A DNA stretch of 64,000 nt, taken from contig QRDG01001520.1 of the NCBI GenBank assembly GCA_012064385.1, positions 124,001 to 188,000 of the forward strand, in the 5' to 3' direction. Made by a program: the position numbers and the translations under genes. Position 1 is the stretch's first letter. Every line of letters begins with the position of its first letter. The notes below the pieces were generated by a model, which was not told the origin of the DNA, ran no database searches, and saw only the letters and a program-made list of their open reading frames with translations. Positions 54,508-64,000 of this stretch are shown piece after piece. The DNA comes from Puccinellia tenuiflora (Eukaryota; Streptophyta; Magnoliopsida; Poales; Poaceae).

Positions 54508-54959
54508 GCTGAATTCTGGAAATCTTGAACGCATTGATTCGGTATCAGTGGGTCGCTGGAGATTCTTGGGGCAGCCACGATCGAAGGGCAATGTTGACCG
54601 AACTGATAATTAATCCGCTTCCGGCCTTATTATCTGGTGACACTGATAGTGAGAACTGTGAATAAATGGTATAGGCAATGTGCCCAAAGCTTATTGTATG
54701 CTTGTAATGTTACCTGTTACACTTCGATGTGTGATGGAGACAATACAAGAGACTGGGTCATATCATCCTATGCACGCCATCAGTGCGTGGAACGGCTATC
54801 TAAATCAGTATTTCTTCGTTATTATTGTATGGAAACCAGTGTTTCATGGTCACCTTGTGACCTTGCTGACAAGCATTGACCAGATTTTCACACGCTATAT
54901 GATGCAATGCTGGTTGCTCTTTCGTCGCCGATAAGATTTTTACACATGTTTTTGCTATA
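54508..54959 (+). other. Gene 1 3' UTR and downstream DNA
   Basis: After the TAG stop at 54505-54507 a candidate polyadenylation signal AATAAA lies at 54661-54666. The open frames here (for example 54637-54879) have no recognisable features. Confidence 0.5.
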
Positions 54960-54989
54960 TTTATTTTTAGTTTTAGGAATGTTTAGTCC

Positions 54990-55325
54990 TTAGTTGATTT
55001 AAATTTAATTAAATCTTAATAAGTTGCACATATTTATAAAAATATGCAACTCTCAAACTAGCATAAATCACAACGCATAATTAAGGTTATGAAGGCTATT
55101 TAGAATTAATTAAATCTCAGTTAGTTGCACAAAGTTGCAAATCATGTGCAACTCTTAGACTAGCACGAATTACGATACAAAATCCAACGACTATGGACAA
55201 AATCCAACGACTATGGAGCCGATTTAGAATTAACTAAATATCAGTCAACTACATACAGTTGTAAATCATATGCAACTCTACAACTAGCATGAATCACAAC
55301 ATAAATTCCCACAGTTAAGTAGGTA
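54990..55325. repeat. Imperfect ~110-bp tandem repeat, about three copies
   Basis: Each copy has a TTTAxAATTAAxTAAAT start, a TGCAACTCT core and an ACTAGCAxxAATxAC end (about 54995, 55100 and 55218). The second copy carries a direct 20-bp duplication containing AAATCCAACGACTATGGA (55178-55197 and 55198-55217). I recognise no known element. Confidence 0.6.
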
Positions 55326-55840
55326 ACTAAGATTTTATTAATTTTCAGGTGACTTAAAATTAGCAAAACCGTTTATTTTTTGTGAGTATGAAAACATGAT
55401 TTTACTATATAGGATAGACATTGCGGGACTAGAAAAATATGTAAAAGTGGACACAACTATAATGAGGCAACAATAAGTCACATGTTAGAAAACCTTAGTA
55501 AAAAACAATATGCACTACTTATGTTTTTTATACATGCCCTTGTCAAATCAGATAGATAAGCTCAATAAAACACACAAAAACAAGTTAGATAGATAAGCTC
55601 GACATTTCATACAAATTCATGGAAAGGAGAAGAGCAAAGTCGAGAAATTCCACGTAAACTGACCACATAAATTACACACGATGGAGTCACCCAAATGGGC
55701 CACGAGCCAATCGACAACGACAACACGCAAATCTGTAAGATTGGTATATACGTACTTTATATCTCGTCTTTTATTTATCAATAAGAATCGTATTACCATG
55801 AAAAAAAACACGCGAAAACGAAAACTTGGCTTGCAAGGAC
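55326..55840. other. AT-rich intergenic DNA
   Basis: I see no gene or repeat with confidence in this stretch between genes 1 and 2. Confidence 0.5.
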
Positions 55841-55844
55841 CCGA

Positions 55845-55861
55845 CACGTGACACGTCAGAC
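55845..55861 (+). promoter_or_regulatory. G-box cluster upstream of gene 2
   Basis: CACGTG at 55845-55850 is followed at once by ACACGTCA. ACGT-core boxes bind bZIP factors in plants, including those of the abscisic-acid response. Placement in a GC-rich probable promoter makes a regulatory role plausible; it is not shown. Confidence 0.4.
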
Positions 55862-56549
55862 AGCGGCGATGATCCAGTCGTGCAAGGATCCGTTCCTCCC
55901 ACACGATTGGGCCGCCCGCCCGACCGCATCCGACGGTCCACATCTCGCCGCGCAACCGCCGCTCGCCATCTCTGCCGTTCGGAACCATATGGCCGGTGGT
56001 TTCTTCTCCTAGCCTCACGCTTCCTCCTCCTGCCCTGGACGGACTGGATCCCAACTCTATTTGTTCCGATCCTTTTCTTCCTTCCCCACCCACCCAAGAT
56101 CCGGATCCGGAGTCCGGATTTCTCTCCAGATTCTTGTACTGACTCTACTAGTCCTAGACTTGTACTCCGTACTCCGTATAATTGTTTCTGTGCCTCCTTC
56201 TCCTTGTTTATAATCCATCCGAAATCGTACCCGTGCTCCTCCTCTTGGCTCTTGGGCAGTTGCCGCAGAGTTTTCTTTCTGGAGAAACAAGAAATTTGGG
56301 TTGTGTTTCTTGTGGGTTATGTTCTAGGTTCTCTGATGGCTGATTGAGAAAATTAGCTTTGCCAATTTGGTGTTTCGGCGGAGTTCTGGAGCTCTAGGAG
56401 AAGAAGTGGTTGGGGTTTCTTGTGAGCAACTCTAAATTTTCGCTGCTTTCCCCTTCCCTAGCACATTTTTTGGCCGAAAATACATTATTGGATCTGCTTC
56501 TAGCCAATTTTTACTCGTACCACACGAATTCTTTGCGTTAGTTCCGGCA
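55862..56549 (+). other. Probable promoter and 5' UTR of gene 2
   Basis: The region changes from GC-rich to pyrimidine-rich DNA towards the start codon. Several upstream ATGs exist; the longest upstream frame (55826-56347) has no domain. An intron in the 5' UTR is possible but I could not define its ends. Confidence 0.4.
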
Positions 56550-58719
56550 ATGGCGATGTCTCTGAGCCGCTTCTCCCACTGGATATGGCCGGGGAGCAGA
56601 ACCCGGAGGGCTCGCGAGCTACCGGCGGGGAGCACGGTCGTGACCACCGGGCTGTTCCCGGACTCTCCCTCCGGTTTCCGGGAGCCGGACGCCGCCAGGC
56701 TCCCGAGCTCCGCTGGGGGCGCGTGGCCGCGGAAGGGCAGGACACGACGGCCCGGCGGTGGGGAGTCCAGGATCGACAGGGAGCACGACATGGTCATCGT
56801 GCCGTCCGACGGCGGCGGTTATCTGTCGGACTCAGACTCCGACGACTCCGACTGGTCCATCGGCTGGCTTGAGCCGCAGGCGCCCGATATGCAGAGCGAC
56901 GGGGACTCTGAGGGCAGCTTCGCCGTCCTCGTGCCGTGCTATCGCCGCGGCCGAGTTCAGCAGCCTGGGCGATCCGATGGCCGTTTTCCTGCTGACGGTG
57001 GTATCCCCGGCGGCAGTCGTACAGGTATTACTATATGCTTCTCTTTTGCATCTTATTACAAAAATTGGCAGGCATTAATTGAACTGTCAGCATATACTGA
57101 TTGGGTTTATCTTGAGCCTGTGAAGTGATACTCCAAACTTCATACTTCGTATAGTGTTTTGGTTGATGCTTGACGGCAAATTTAGTTTCTATTTTGTTAT
57201 GAAGTTTAACTACAATCTGCTTAGGTTGATATATTGGGTGAAATACTTGCATTGCTATGGAAGGCAAAGAATCCCTAGGACTGTAAAGTTGTAGACATGG
57301 ATGTTTGCAGGAGCATTATCGACTTGATAATTGCCATAGCTGTCTCCTGTTGAGAGTCATGGACAGATGTTTTGACGAAACAACTGTGTAGTTGTTATCC
57401 TACAGTAGGACCTACTTGCGCTCTCTTACATGTGAATGGTTCATTTGCCTGAAAGTACCTCATTTCGGTATATCATGCTTGTGGTATCTCCATGTGTCTG
57501 CAGCACACACCAACCATTTTCCATATTAGTGTTTGGATACTGTTGATAAATCAATTGTGGACTCTGTACAGTAGCTTTGAATCTTTTATTTTATCATGCG
57601 TGATACTTCACTTTTATCTATTATAGTTCAGTATATGTCGCTGTAGATCAATTCTTTGCTTTAGTGCGAGGAGTCATCTGGCTTTTGTCTATTATACTCC
57701 CTCCGTTCCATAATATAAGATGTTTTAGACCTTTTCCACATTCGTATTTGTATTACATGTATCTAGACATGCTTTAGTGTATGTGTTCACCTACTTTCCA
57801 TTCTTTTAGTCCGAATCTAGACAACATGTGAAACATCTAAAACATCTTATATTGTGGAACGGAGGGAGTAGTTCAGTATATGTCGCTCTAGAATTATCTG
57901 CTCTCAGAGATATAGCAGTTCATTATTTCTTTGTCCGTTGTTCTGGATAACTTCTACCGAATTTCTGTATGTATGGGTTTGGTCCTACCATAGGTCTTAG
58001 TTATGGCTTATTATTGCGGTATCATTTAGGGAAGGTCATGCACCTATCGTGGGAGCTAAAGAAGAACATCACATGCTTGGGTAATAAATGTTTCTGATAT
58101 ATGCTCTCACTTCATTCTTCATTCAGATGCGTCCATACAACGGATACTTAAAAGAAACAAACTGTGACTTTAATATTCTATAAGATAGCAAAGTTCTATT
58201 TTTGCAAAGATGTACCTAATCAGCGCTCAAGATTACCTCAACAGCTTGTCAGTTTGGTGGATAATTTTCTTGAGCAAGTATTTATAGCGTAGTCACATTT
58301 GATTCTTCTAAGGATAACATCATCCGATACTGCTTACCTTATCTGTTTGGCCACTATACTTTTTCTCGCAATCTTTACCCTAGTTGAAAGACGTGGTGGC
58401 ATTTTGTGCAATGATCAACATGGGTAAGCATAACTGCCTACGTGAAATGAATTGTGGATAAGATTTCCTGCCCGATACTTCCATTCCACTGTCGTTATTC
58501 AGTAACTGTATTTGTTCATGTAAACGATGTTGTCCCCAACAAAGTGAGATGCGATTCCAAATATAGTAATGTCTTCTAAACTTCTCTATTGTTTTGTTGA
58601 ATACTTGCATGATGTCAGACATGATTACTGTTTATATCGTTAGTGAGTTTCTATCCTGTTTTTGTTTGGCAGGTGGCAATAATTTTGTAGATGAGTGGCT
58701 TTCTTCCCACCAGAATTGA
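56550..58719 (+). CDS. Small acidic plant protein of unknown function (gene 2), two exons
   Basis: Exon 1 is 56550-57024 and exon 2 is 58673-58719. The intron has GTATTA at its start and a pyrimidine-rich TTTGGCAG end, and joining in phase 1 gives a 173-codon frame ending GGNNFVDEWLSSHQN. The N-terminus (MAMSLSRFSHWIWPG) is basic and hydrophobic. A basic middle with RKGRTRRPGG precedes IDREHDMVIVPSDGG. An acidic SDSDSDDSDWSIGWLEP segment lies at about residues 93-109, and SFAVLVPCYRRG follows. I recall similar uncharacterised proteins in grasses but no function. I see no enzyme motif. Without splicing the frame would run into the intron to 57128. Confidence 0.72.
57025..58672 (+). other. Gene 2 intron (1648 bp)
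   Basis: This GT-AG intron contains a Stowaway MITE and a partial tandem duplication (57611-57647 against 57682-57892). No independent gene is visible. Confidence 0.7.
57697..57868. mobile_element. Stowaway MITE in the gene 2 intron
   Basis: 172 bp with ends CTCCCTCCGTTCCATAATAT and its near complement, flanked by TA (57695-57696 and 57869-57870). It lies in the second copy of a local duplication, whose first copy shows the site without the MITE. Confidence 0.92.
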
Positions 58720-59460
58720 TCTGTTCGTTCATTGCTGGTTTCGCTGTAAATACCATTGGTCCTCCAATCTATCACATTCACCATTTGTGTACATATATCG
58801 ATGAAGGAAGAGATAAACCCAAAAGAATAAAAAAGAAAAAGAAAAAAGAGTGGGCAAGAACAAGAGGGGTGGTGGAGTTGTTAAAAGCAGCAATGCATAG
58901 GGTGTTTCCTTCCTGAGATTTTAAGGCTAAGGTGCTATTCATGGAAAAGGAAGAGTCAGTAAACAACATGAGCTGCGTGTTGCTGAAAACCTACTGACAT
59001 GTGCTTTGTGAAAGCAACTGTATCTACAGATTTCTAGAGTACTCTTCATTCCACTTGCTTCTAAACTTTGAAACTACGTGTACATAAATAAGGTCATGGT
59101 GGCATTTTTTATTGTGATTCTTCTGTATATATAATCATGAACATCGAAAATGGGCTCTTTTTAGTCTCCGCATTTCTTCTGTATATAAACCCTTGCCTGT
59201 TTGTGAAGGCTGAATTCTATCAATGCCAAGTGCTTTCATTATTATTCGGCTGATGTCGGAATGCCTTTTCCCGATCAAACATTACTCATTTCAAGTGTTC
59301 CTTCTTATTCGTGCTTGCTACTCTGCTAAGTTTGGATCACTTTGGGTTTTTGCTTGAGGATGCCTAAAGTACGTGTTAGTCATCCTTGACATCTCACGGT
59401 CACGGGGAAGAGCAACTTTGCTGCACTAGCTTCTCCGGCCATTCTCACGTCACTCAGCCT
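58720..59460 (+). other. Gene 2 3' UTR and intergenic DNA
   Basis: The region is AT-rich with an A/G-rich patch at 58815-58850. No second gene is supported; the 73-codon frame at 58695-58916 overlaps the end of gene 2 and has low-complexity Lys runs. Confidence 0.5.
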
Positions 59461-59533
59461 CCTTCGCGCCCCATATCGAACCTAAAAAGGGGGTATCCTT
59501 TACTCCCGGTGTCCGTGATCCAAGACACGATAT

Positions 59534-59556
59534 CTGGCGCGCCAGGTAGGGGGCGC
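59534..59556 (+). other. Gypsy primer-binding-site region
   Basis: The bases TGGCGCGCCAGGTAGGGGG, starting at 59534, are a phrase I recall at the start of the internal region of Tat-type gypsy elements in grasses. The 60-70 bp before it (ACTCCCGGTGTCCGTGATCC) may be the end of a truncated 5' LTR. Confidence 0.5.
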
Positions 59557-59558
59557 AA

Positions 59559-60503
59559 GTGCTGATTTCTTCTTCAGCGGCTTCGTGTTCTTCATCGAGA
59601 TCTTCCCCAAGTTCTTCATCGGCTTCGTGTTCTTCGTCGAGATCTTCCTCAAGTTCTTCATCGGCTTTGAGATCTTCGAGGAGGTCCGCTTCGAGTTCTC
59701 TAGATCTTCTGGCAAGATCTCGGATCGTCGCTTCGTCACATTCAACATCGAGCTCTTCGGTTGAGGCAAGATCTGCCACGAGCTCCTCTTCTGTTCCGTC
59801 GAGATCGGGTGAACGGGCACGTCTTCTGCCAGCAAAAGCCATGTCTGGCACTCGGGAGGTCCGTGGTGAGCCGTCGCAGCAGTCATCGCGAAGAAGCTGG
59901 GGGCTGGAAGAAACATTGGGCATGGCCCGAGTGCTTCTCTCCTACCCGCCAGAGCAGTGCAAGAGCGATCCCCGCGCGAGGGCCTGGATCGCAAGTTTGA
60001 AAAACCTGCTGGACTATGCTCACCACTGCCACGCTCCTACGAGTTCTGCCCCGACCAACACCCAAGCAGCTGCCGCTCCGGCGCCAGCACCCCTAGAGGA
60101 GGAACGACAAAGGGATCCCCATGGCAAGAGGCCCATGGATCCCACCCGCGAGGCCGTCAACCAGAGCTCCAATCCCAGGCGTCGCTCTCGCGAGGAGATG
60201 GAGGCCCCGGCAGATCCGCATCCTGGTGCGACCGTCCTTGACCTCTATCGTCTAGAGCAAGGGCCTGAGGAACCATTGCGCCGATACATGTGGAGGTTCC
60301 GGGGTGTCATCGTCCGCATTCCCCCGGCTGACCTGCAAGAGATCTCCATTATCGCCGTATTCCACGCCAACGTCCGCAACCCGATGATGCGGGAGAGGAT
60401 AAGAACCCGCATGGTGGCCACCCTGGAAGACCTGTGGACCATGGTTGATCAGTGCGCATGTATCGAGGAGGCTGCTTCCTTTCCACCTAGTGGAGTACGT
60501 TGA
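59559..60503 (+). pseudogene. Gag fragment of a Tat-like gypsy element
   Basis: A 314-codon frame is open. Its first ~90 codons are Ser-rich and come from tandem TTCTTCATCGAGATCTTCC-like units, so the true start may be the Met of MSGTREV at 59841. The C-terminal part (VLDLYRLEQGPEEPLRRYMWRF to VDQCACIEEAA, about nt 60230-60470) matches the gag core of plant gypsy elements: a YxxRF helix, then an FHANVRN segment and a final CAxxEEA helix. No zinc knuckle, protease or reverse transcriptase follows, so gag is truncated or belongs to a non-autonomous element. Confidence 0.68.
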
Positions 60504-61147
60504 AGCAAAGAGCTCGGTCCGCGCGAGGTACCCGCGACATCTGGAAGGGCACCCGGACGAGTTACCACTTGGGACTCCATGTAACCAGAAAGATAAGTTA
60601 TCTTTGATCTGAATCCTTGTCATGTTTTGGCTGTCTATTTTGCGGGAATAAAACTATGCTCAAAACTGGAAACGCGTCTTGTCCGTTGATTGAGCACTCC
60701 AGGGGGATGGCTCTCCCGGGGGTACGAAACGGTGAGAGACCTGGTACTGCCCAGGAGGAGTACGAGCCGAGTGGGTGAGCGACCTTTCGGGAATCGGTAG
60801 GGCCTGGGGAGATGTGCCTGATCAGTCAGGATCTCACGGGTAAGCTTACATCCCGGGAGGATCTCTCAAAGACGTGGAGAAAAAGAAACATGATAAAACC
60901 AAAACACCCGCAAATAGAATAGCGTAGCAGTCTCCTGAATAATGCAGCATAAGTTATGATCACATACAAGGACTGACATAACTGTTTTTGGGCACGAGGT
61001 GCTCGAATGGTATGCAGGGAGCCTAGTGAGCGGCAGAGGATACATCTTTGTGGCCAGTGTGGCCGCAAGGTCTTCTACGGCTTGGAGCGAAGCCTCGGAA
61101 GGCTCATTGACCATGAAGTTGGGCATGGTGGCGTTCGGGTGCGCCTC
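60504..61147. other. Internal non-coding DNA of the Tat-like element
   Basis: I see no gene. GC-rich with a CCAGGGGGATGG segment; it lies between the sense gag and the antisense frame. Confidence 0.45.
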
Positions 61148-62392
61148 CTAGAACGATGCCATCACATGTGCTGCCATATCAAGACTGGCCCCGTTCCGAT
61201 CCGTGCGAAACTGGGTTGCGATCCTGTTCTTGGTAGACCTCAATGAGGCCGTCGTCTTCTGGAGGAACTCGGTCACTTCGGAGAGGCTCCGGCAGTCCGG
61301 GGCCAACCCGGAGAGTTCGGCGCGCCTGTCCTGTTGGAGCACCCGCGTCGCCACATCTACGCTGGCAGTGATGATGCTCTTGAACCCGTCTTCTGCCTGT
61401 TGGCGGATTCCCACCAGCTCCGAGGACACCCGGGAGTTTTTCTCCTCCAGTTCGAGGAACTTGCTCGTCAACGACGACAGTTCCTCCCCCTTCAGCTTCA
61501 GGGACTTCTTCAGCTCGGAAGTCCTCTGGCCATCCAGCTTGGCCTGGTCCCGCAGCTTGCGGGTGATGTCTCTCTCCGCGAGGAGACCCTTCTCGGCGTC
61601 TTCGGCTGCCTTCCGAGCCTCTGCCTCTTTCTGTTGTGCTTCCCTGGCATCCCTGGCTTTCTCGTCCAGCGCCGTTTGATGCTTCTTCTCCGCCTCAACG
61701 AGACGCTGCTCGACCTCTGTCTTCAGCCTTTCCCTCTGGAGCTCCAGGGCACTGGCCTCCGTCGCCAGTTCAGCCTCTCTGGCTGCCAACTGCTGCTCCC
61801 TTTGCGCAAGTTCGTCCCGCTTGCCTTTGTTCTTCCTCTGCATGCTTTTCCACATGATTGAGAACAGGCTCCACTGGTGGGACAACTCGGTCGCTGCTTT
61901 GTTGATTGCCTCCTCGGCGTGGGAGCTGGCACACGCCAGCGTGTCTTCCCTGGCCTCAATCTCCTGGACCAGCTGGTCAATTCCGCGGATCGCGACCTCC
62001 TTGGCGTTCGCCCCTGTAATCATAACCCCGGGGGCTGCTCCCTGTGGATCCCCGGGAATGTTTCTCCTCCCGCTTCGCGTGGAGAAGTTCGTATTGATCT
62101 CCGCCAGTGCGGCCATCTCGGCGCTCGCTCCGGAGCATGTCGACAGGGTGACAAAGGTGTCCAGCTCTTCCCCTGTCATGAGCGAGCAATCCAGGAGGTT
62201 CGGGGTGCCCGGACAGTTCACGTTTCCTGCCGTGATCGGACTTTGACCAGGCACCGCCGCGCGCTCGCCCCCCGGGCGCGCGTCCGTCGCCTCGGGTGCG
62301 GCTTTGGACATCTCTTGGTCCAGAGTCGTCACGACGTGGTCTCCCGTCAGGAACCCGCTAACCACCGAAGTATCTGTTTCAGCAAGGCACAA
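61148..62392 (-). CDS. Antisense coiled-coil protein of a retrotransposon (414 codons)
   Basis: The frame runs without interruption on the minus strand. After a Gly/Pro/Ala-rich N-terminal part, about residues 170-330 form a long charged coiled coil (REQQLAAREAELATEASALE, KSLKLKGEELSSLTSKFLE). A C-terminal part with DVATRVLQQDRRAELSGL follows. Antisense frames that encode coiled-coil proteins between pol and the 3' LTR are known in Tat-lineage gypsy elements such as Grande and Retand; a sense gag of that kind lies 650 bp to the left. The start at MCLAETD is the first in-frame ATG. The role is unknown. An exon of a larger transposon gene is also possible. Confidence 0.6.
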   Translation of the reverse strand: MCLAETDTSVVSGFLTGDHVVTTLDQEMSKAAPEATDARPGGERAAVPGQSPITAGNVNCPGTPNLLDCSLMTGEELDTFVTLSTCSGASAEMAALAEINTNFSTRSGRRNIPGDPQGAAPGVMITGANAKEVAIRGIDQLVQEIEAREDTLACASSHAEEAINKAATELSHQWSLFSIMWKSMQRKNKGKRDELAQREQQLAAREAELATEASALELQRERLKTEVEQRLVEAEKKHQTALDEKARDAREAQQKEAEARKAAEDAEKGLLAERDITRKLRDQAKLDGQRTSELKKSLKLKGEELSSLTSKFLELEEKNSRVSSELVGIRQQAEDGFKSIITASVDVATRVLQQDRRAELSGLAPDCRSLSEVTEFLQKTTASLRSTKNRIATQFRTDRNGASLDMAAHVMASF

Positions 62393-64000
62393 TGATAAGT
62401 CGTTGGGGGCGGGGCAAGGTTAGACTTGTTCGATTAGATGAGGCTTACCTGCCGTGTAGCGCCCCGACCCCAGAACTATATAGTGAAGCTTTGTGCAACC
62501 GGTCATGCTACACAATCGAAGGTTACTGGGTTTACCAATCCCAGGCCAAAACCTTTGGCAGGTGTGCTCGGAATGGATCATCGGCACACAACACCTCGAT
62601 CATGCCATCAGCTCAGACATAGCTATCACGTATAGTTAAGAGATCAAGACTTGTGGAACAACTGGCACATCACAGACTCTACGACACAAAGATTCATATA
62701 GCAACTCATATATGAGGTAGATACAAATATTACGCACAAAAGGTCACGGACCCAACAATTCATCAAGCGGAAACGAGGTAGTGTTGTCTAACAACAAGAT
62801 GCAAATATGGCCTAAGAGGCCTATAATAAACATAACCCAAGCCAGCTTGTTCCACGGTCCCAAGCTGCCACCTGGGAAACCCCGGACTACTAGTCGACGT
62901 CCATGAAGAACACACCTAGCTGTTCGGTGTCGTCCTCCTCTGAAACAAAATCATAAAGGCAACAAAGAGAGACTGAGTACGACGTACTCGTAAGGTTAGT
63001 AGGGCGATATAGGCCCAATGCTGACGGAGGCTCTAAAGTTGTATGTAGCTAGTTTGCATAAAGCCAGTTTTCATTTAAAAAGGTAAATAATGACACATGG
63101 CATCGACTACTCTGAATATTTTTCATAAAAGGGGTAAGAGAGTAAACTTTCATCTTGGTTCTCATCGAACCATCGTGTAGCCAGAACCACTCATCTCCAC
63201 CAAAGGCACTCCCTCGAATCACCCTCGAGGAAATGAACCTTTTAGACACACGTTGAGTTGCAACCTTTAGCTGCCAAATTAATTAATTAGGGTTAAGGTT
63301 CTCTATGATCTCGTAATCCGTTCCCAAGGCGTCCATAACCGCGGACATGGCTTTTCGAAAAGATTTACCCTGCAGCGGTGTACTAATTTACCCACCGGTA
63401 CCGTCCGGCTCACCTGATTGGCCCTCTTCCGGGGAAGGCCGGCGAGTGGGCGCGGTTAAACCTTTACCTCGCGTGAGACTATCCAAGAGTCATCTGTGGC
63501 AACAGGGCAAGTTTACCCAGCCTATTTCAGCCCCTGCCCCCATCGCCACGCCCTAAACACAAATCCTCATCAACATTTTCTTTTCCACTCACACGCAAAT
63601 GGAAAATCGAACTAGAGGACCCTTGGATACGCCCGCACAAGTTATTCAGTTAAAGGGGATTCCATATGTCCCCACCAATGGCAGCACGCTCAAACCTTGG
63701 TTCTAGAGACAAGAACTCGCACTTAGGGGCAAGAGTGAGGCAAAACACCATCCCTGATGGCAACTCACCCAAGCCTATTAAGCAAATTAATTAAATACCA
63801 ACAACAACCACCATGTCCGAACATTCCATCATCATTCATCAATATGGAATTTAATCAACAGACATGAATAGATAAACGACTAAGCATGGCTAAGCATAGC
63901 TAGGCATATAACAACAAATATATTTTGTACCCAGCCAACACATCATACCTATGGTTCATAGGAGGGAAACATGTATTGGTTCGGGGAAAAACATGCATTC
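62393..64000. repeat. Unclassified repeat DNA
   Basis: No coding domain is visible in 1.6 kb. TGTAGCGCCCCGACCCC (about 62454) and ACTGAGTACGACGTACTCG (about 62972) resemble phrases I associate with grass repeats, without a firm class. The frame 63049-63249 (minus) and other short frames show no features. The window ends inside this DNA. Confidence 0.4.

Noticed and set aside
54041..54613. 190-codon frame as the end of gene 1
   Set aside because: It reads through a good donor (TCG|GTGAGC) and a CAG acceptor. Splicing instead gives a complete C4HC3 finger and a stop at 54505.
55617..56097. Minus-strand frames of 158 and 108 codons
   Set aside because: They lie in the GC-rich promoter and 5' UTR of gene 2, have no domain and overlap each other.
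61203..61861. Plus-strand frames rich in Ser and Leu
   Set aside because: They are complements of the coiled-coil frame on the minus strand, a usual effect of Glu/Lys/Ala-rich coding DNA.

Overview
This window is plant nuclear DNA, most likely from a grass of the Pooideae and probably the Triticeae. The evidence is densely nested long-terminal-repeat (LTR) retrotransposons, CTCCCTCC-ended Stowaway MITEs with TA target duplications, a BARE/Angela-like copia LTR starting TGTTGGAAATATGCCC, and two intron-containing plant genes in a small gene island. There are no prokaryotic operons, rRNAs, tRNAs or CRISPR arrays. Species and family names are inferred from remembered motifs; no database was searched.

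Positions 1-39592 are a nest of Ty3/gypsy elements. (a) 1-1721 is the 3' part of an element without recognisable coding domains plus its LTR (family W here). (b) 2141-10058 is a complete, apparently young gypsy element, E1, with a GGTGT target duplication, near-identical LTRs and one open gag-pol frame. (c) E1 sits inside a decayed gypsy element, E2 (1722-2140 plus 10059-16492). (d) 16493-24991 holds reverse-oriented LTR fragments and the 3' end of element E5. E5's LTR is split by the reverse-oriented element E4 (18226-24295, AAGAG duplication), and E4 is itself split by a forward solo LTR (19711-20673, GGCAG duplication). (e) 24992-31963 contains a truncated E1-like element E6, an unrelated 550-bp LTR (X) and a truncated element E7. 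(f) 31964-39592 is E3, a near-complete but broken relative of E2 and E4.

Positions 39593-42635 are the 3' end of a SIRE/Maximus-like Ty1/copia element. 42636-46772 is the leader and 5' LTR of a reverse-oriented BARE/Angela-like copia element. 46773-48480 is the 3' end of a gypsy element I place tentatively in the Tat lineage. Next come a gene fragment resembling ROH1/BYPASS1-related proteins (DUF793) and a hAT-like element.

The gene island lies at about 50.3-58.9 kb. Gene 1 (50585-54507, + strand, 7 exons, 534 codons) encodes a protein with a BRCT domain, a C3HC4 RING finger and a PHD-like C4HC3 finger, probably a nuclear ubiquitin-ligase type protein. Gene 2 (56550-58719, + strand, 2 exons, 173 codons) encodes a small acidic plant protein of unknown function. 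Four Stowaway MITEs lie in their introns.

From 59.4 kb to the end the sequence returns to repeats: a gypsy primer-binding site and gag remnant, a 414-codon antisense coiled-coil frame and unclassified repeat DNA.

The most interesting pattern is shared by several gypsy families. The pol frame runs through the polypurine tract into the LTR and encodes a conserved GPMTR-x-R-x(10-12)-SLL-type tail. The same LTRs carry GGCCGG-rich minisatellites just upstream of the TATA box.
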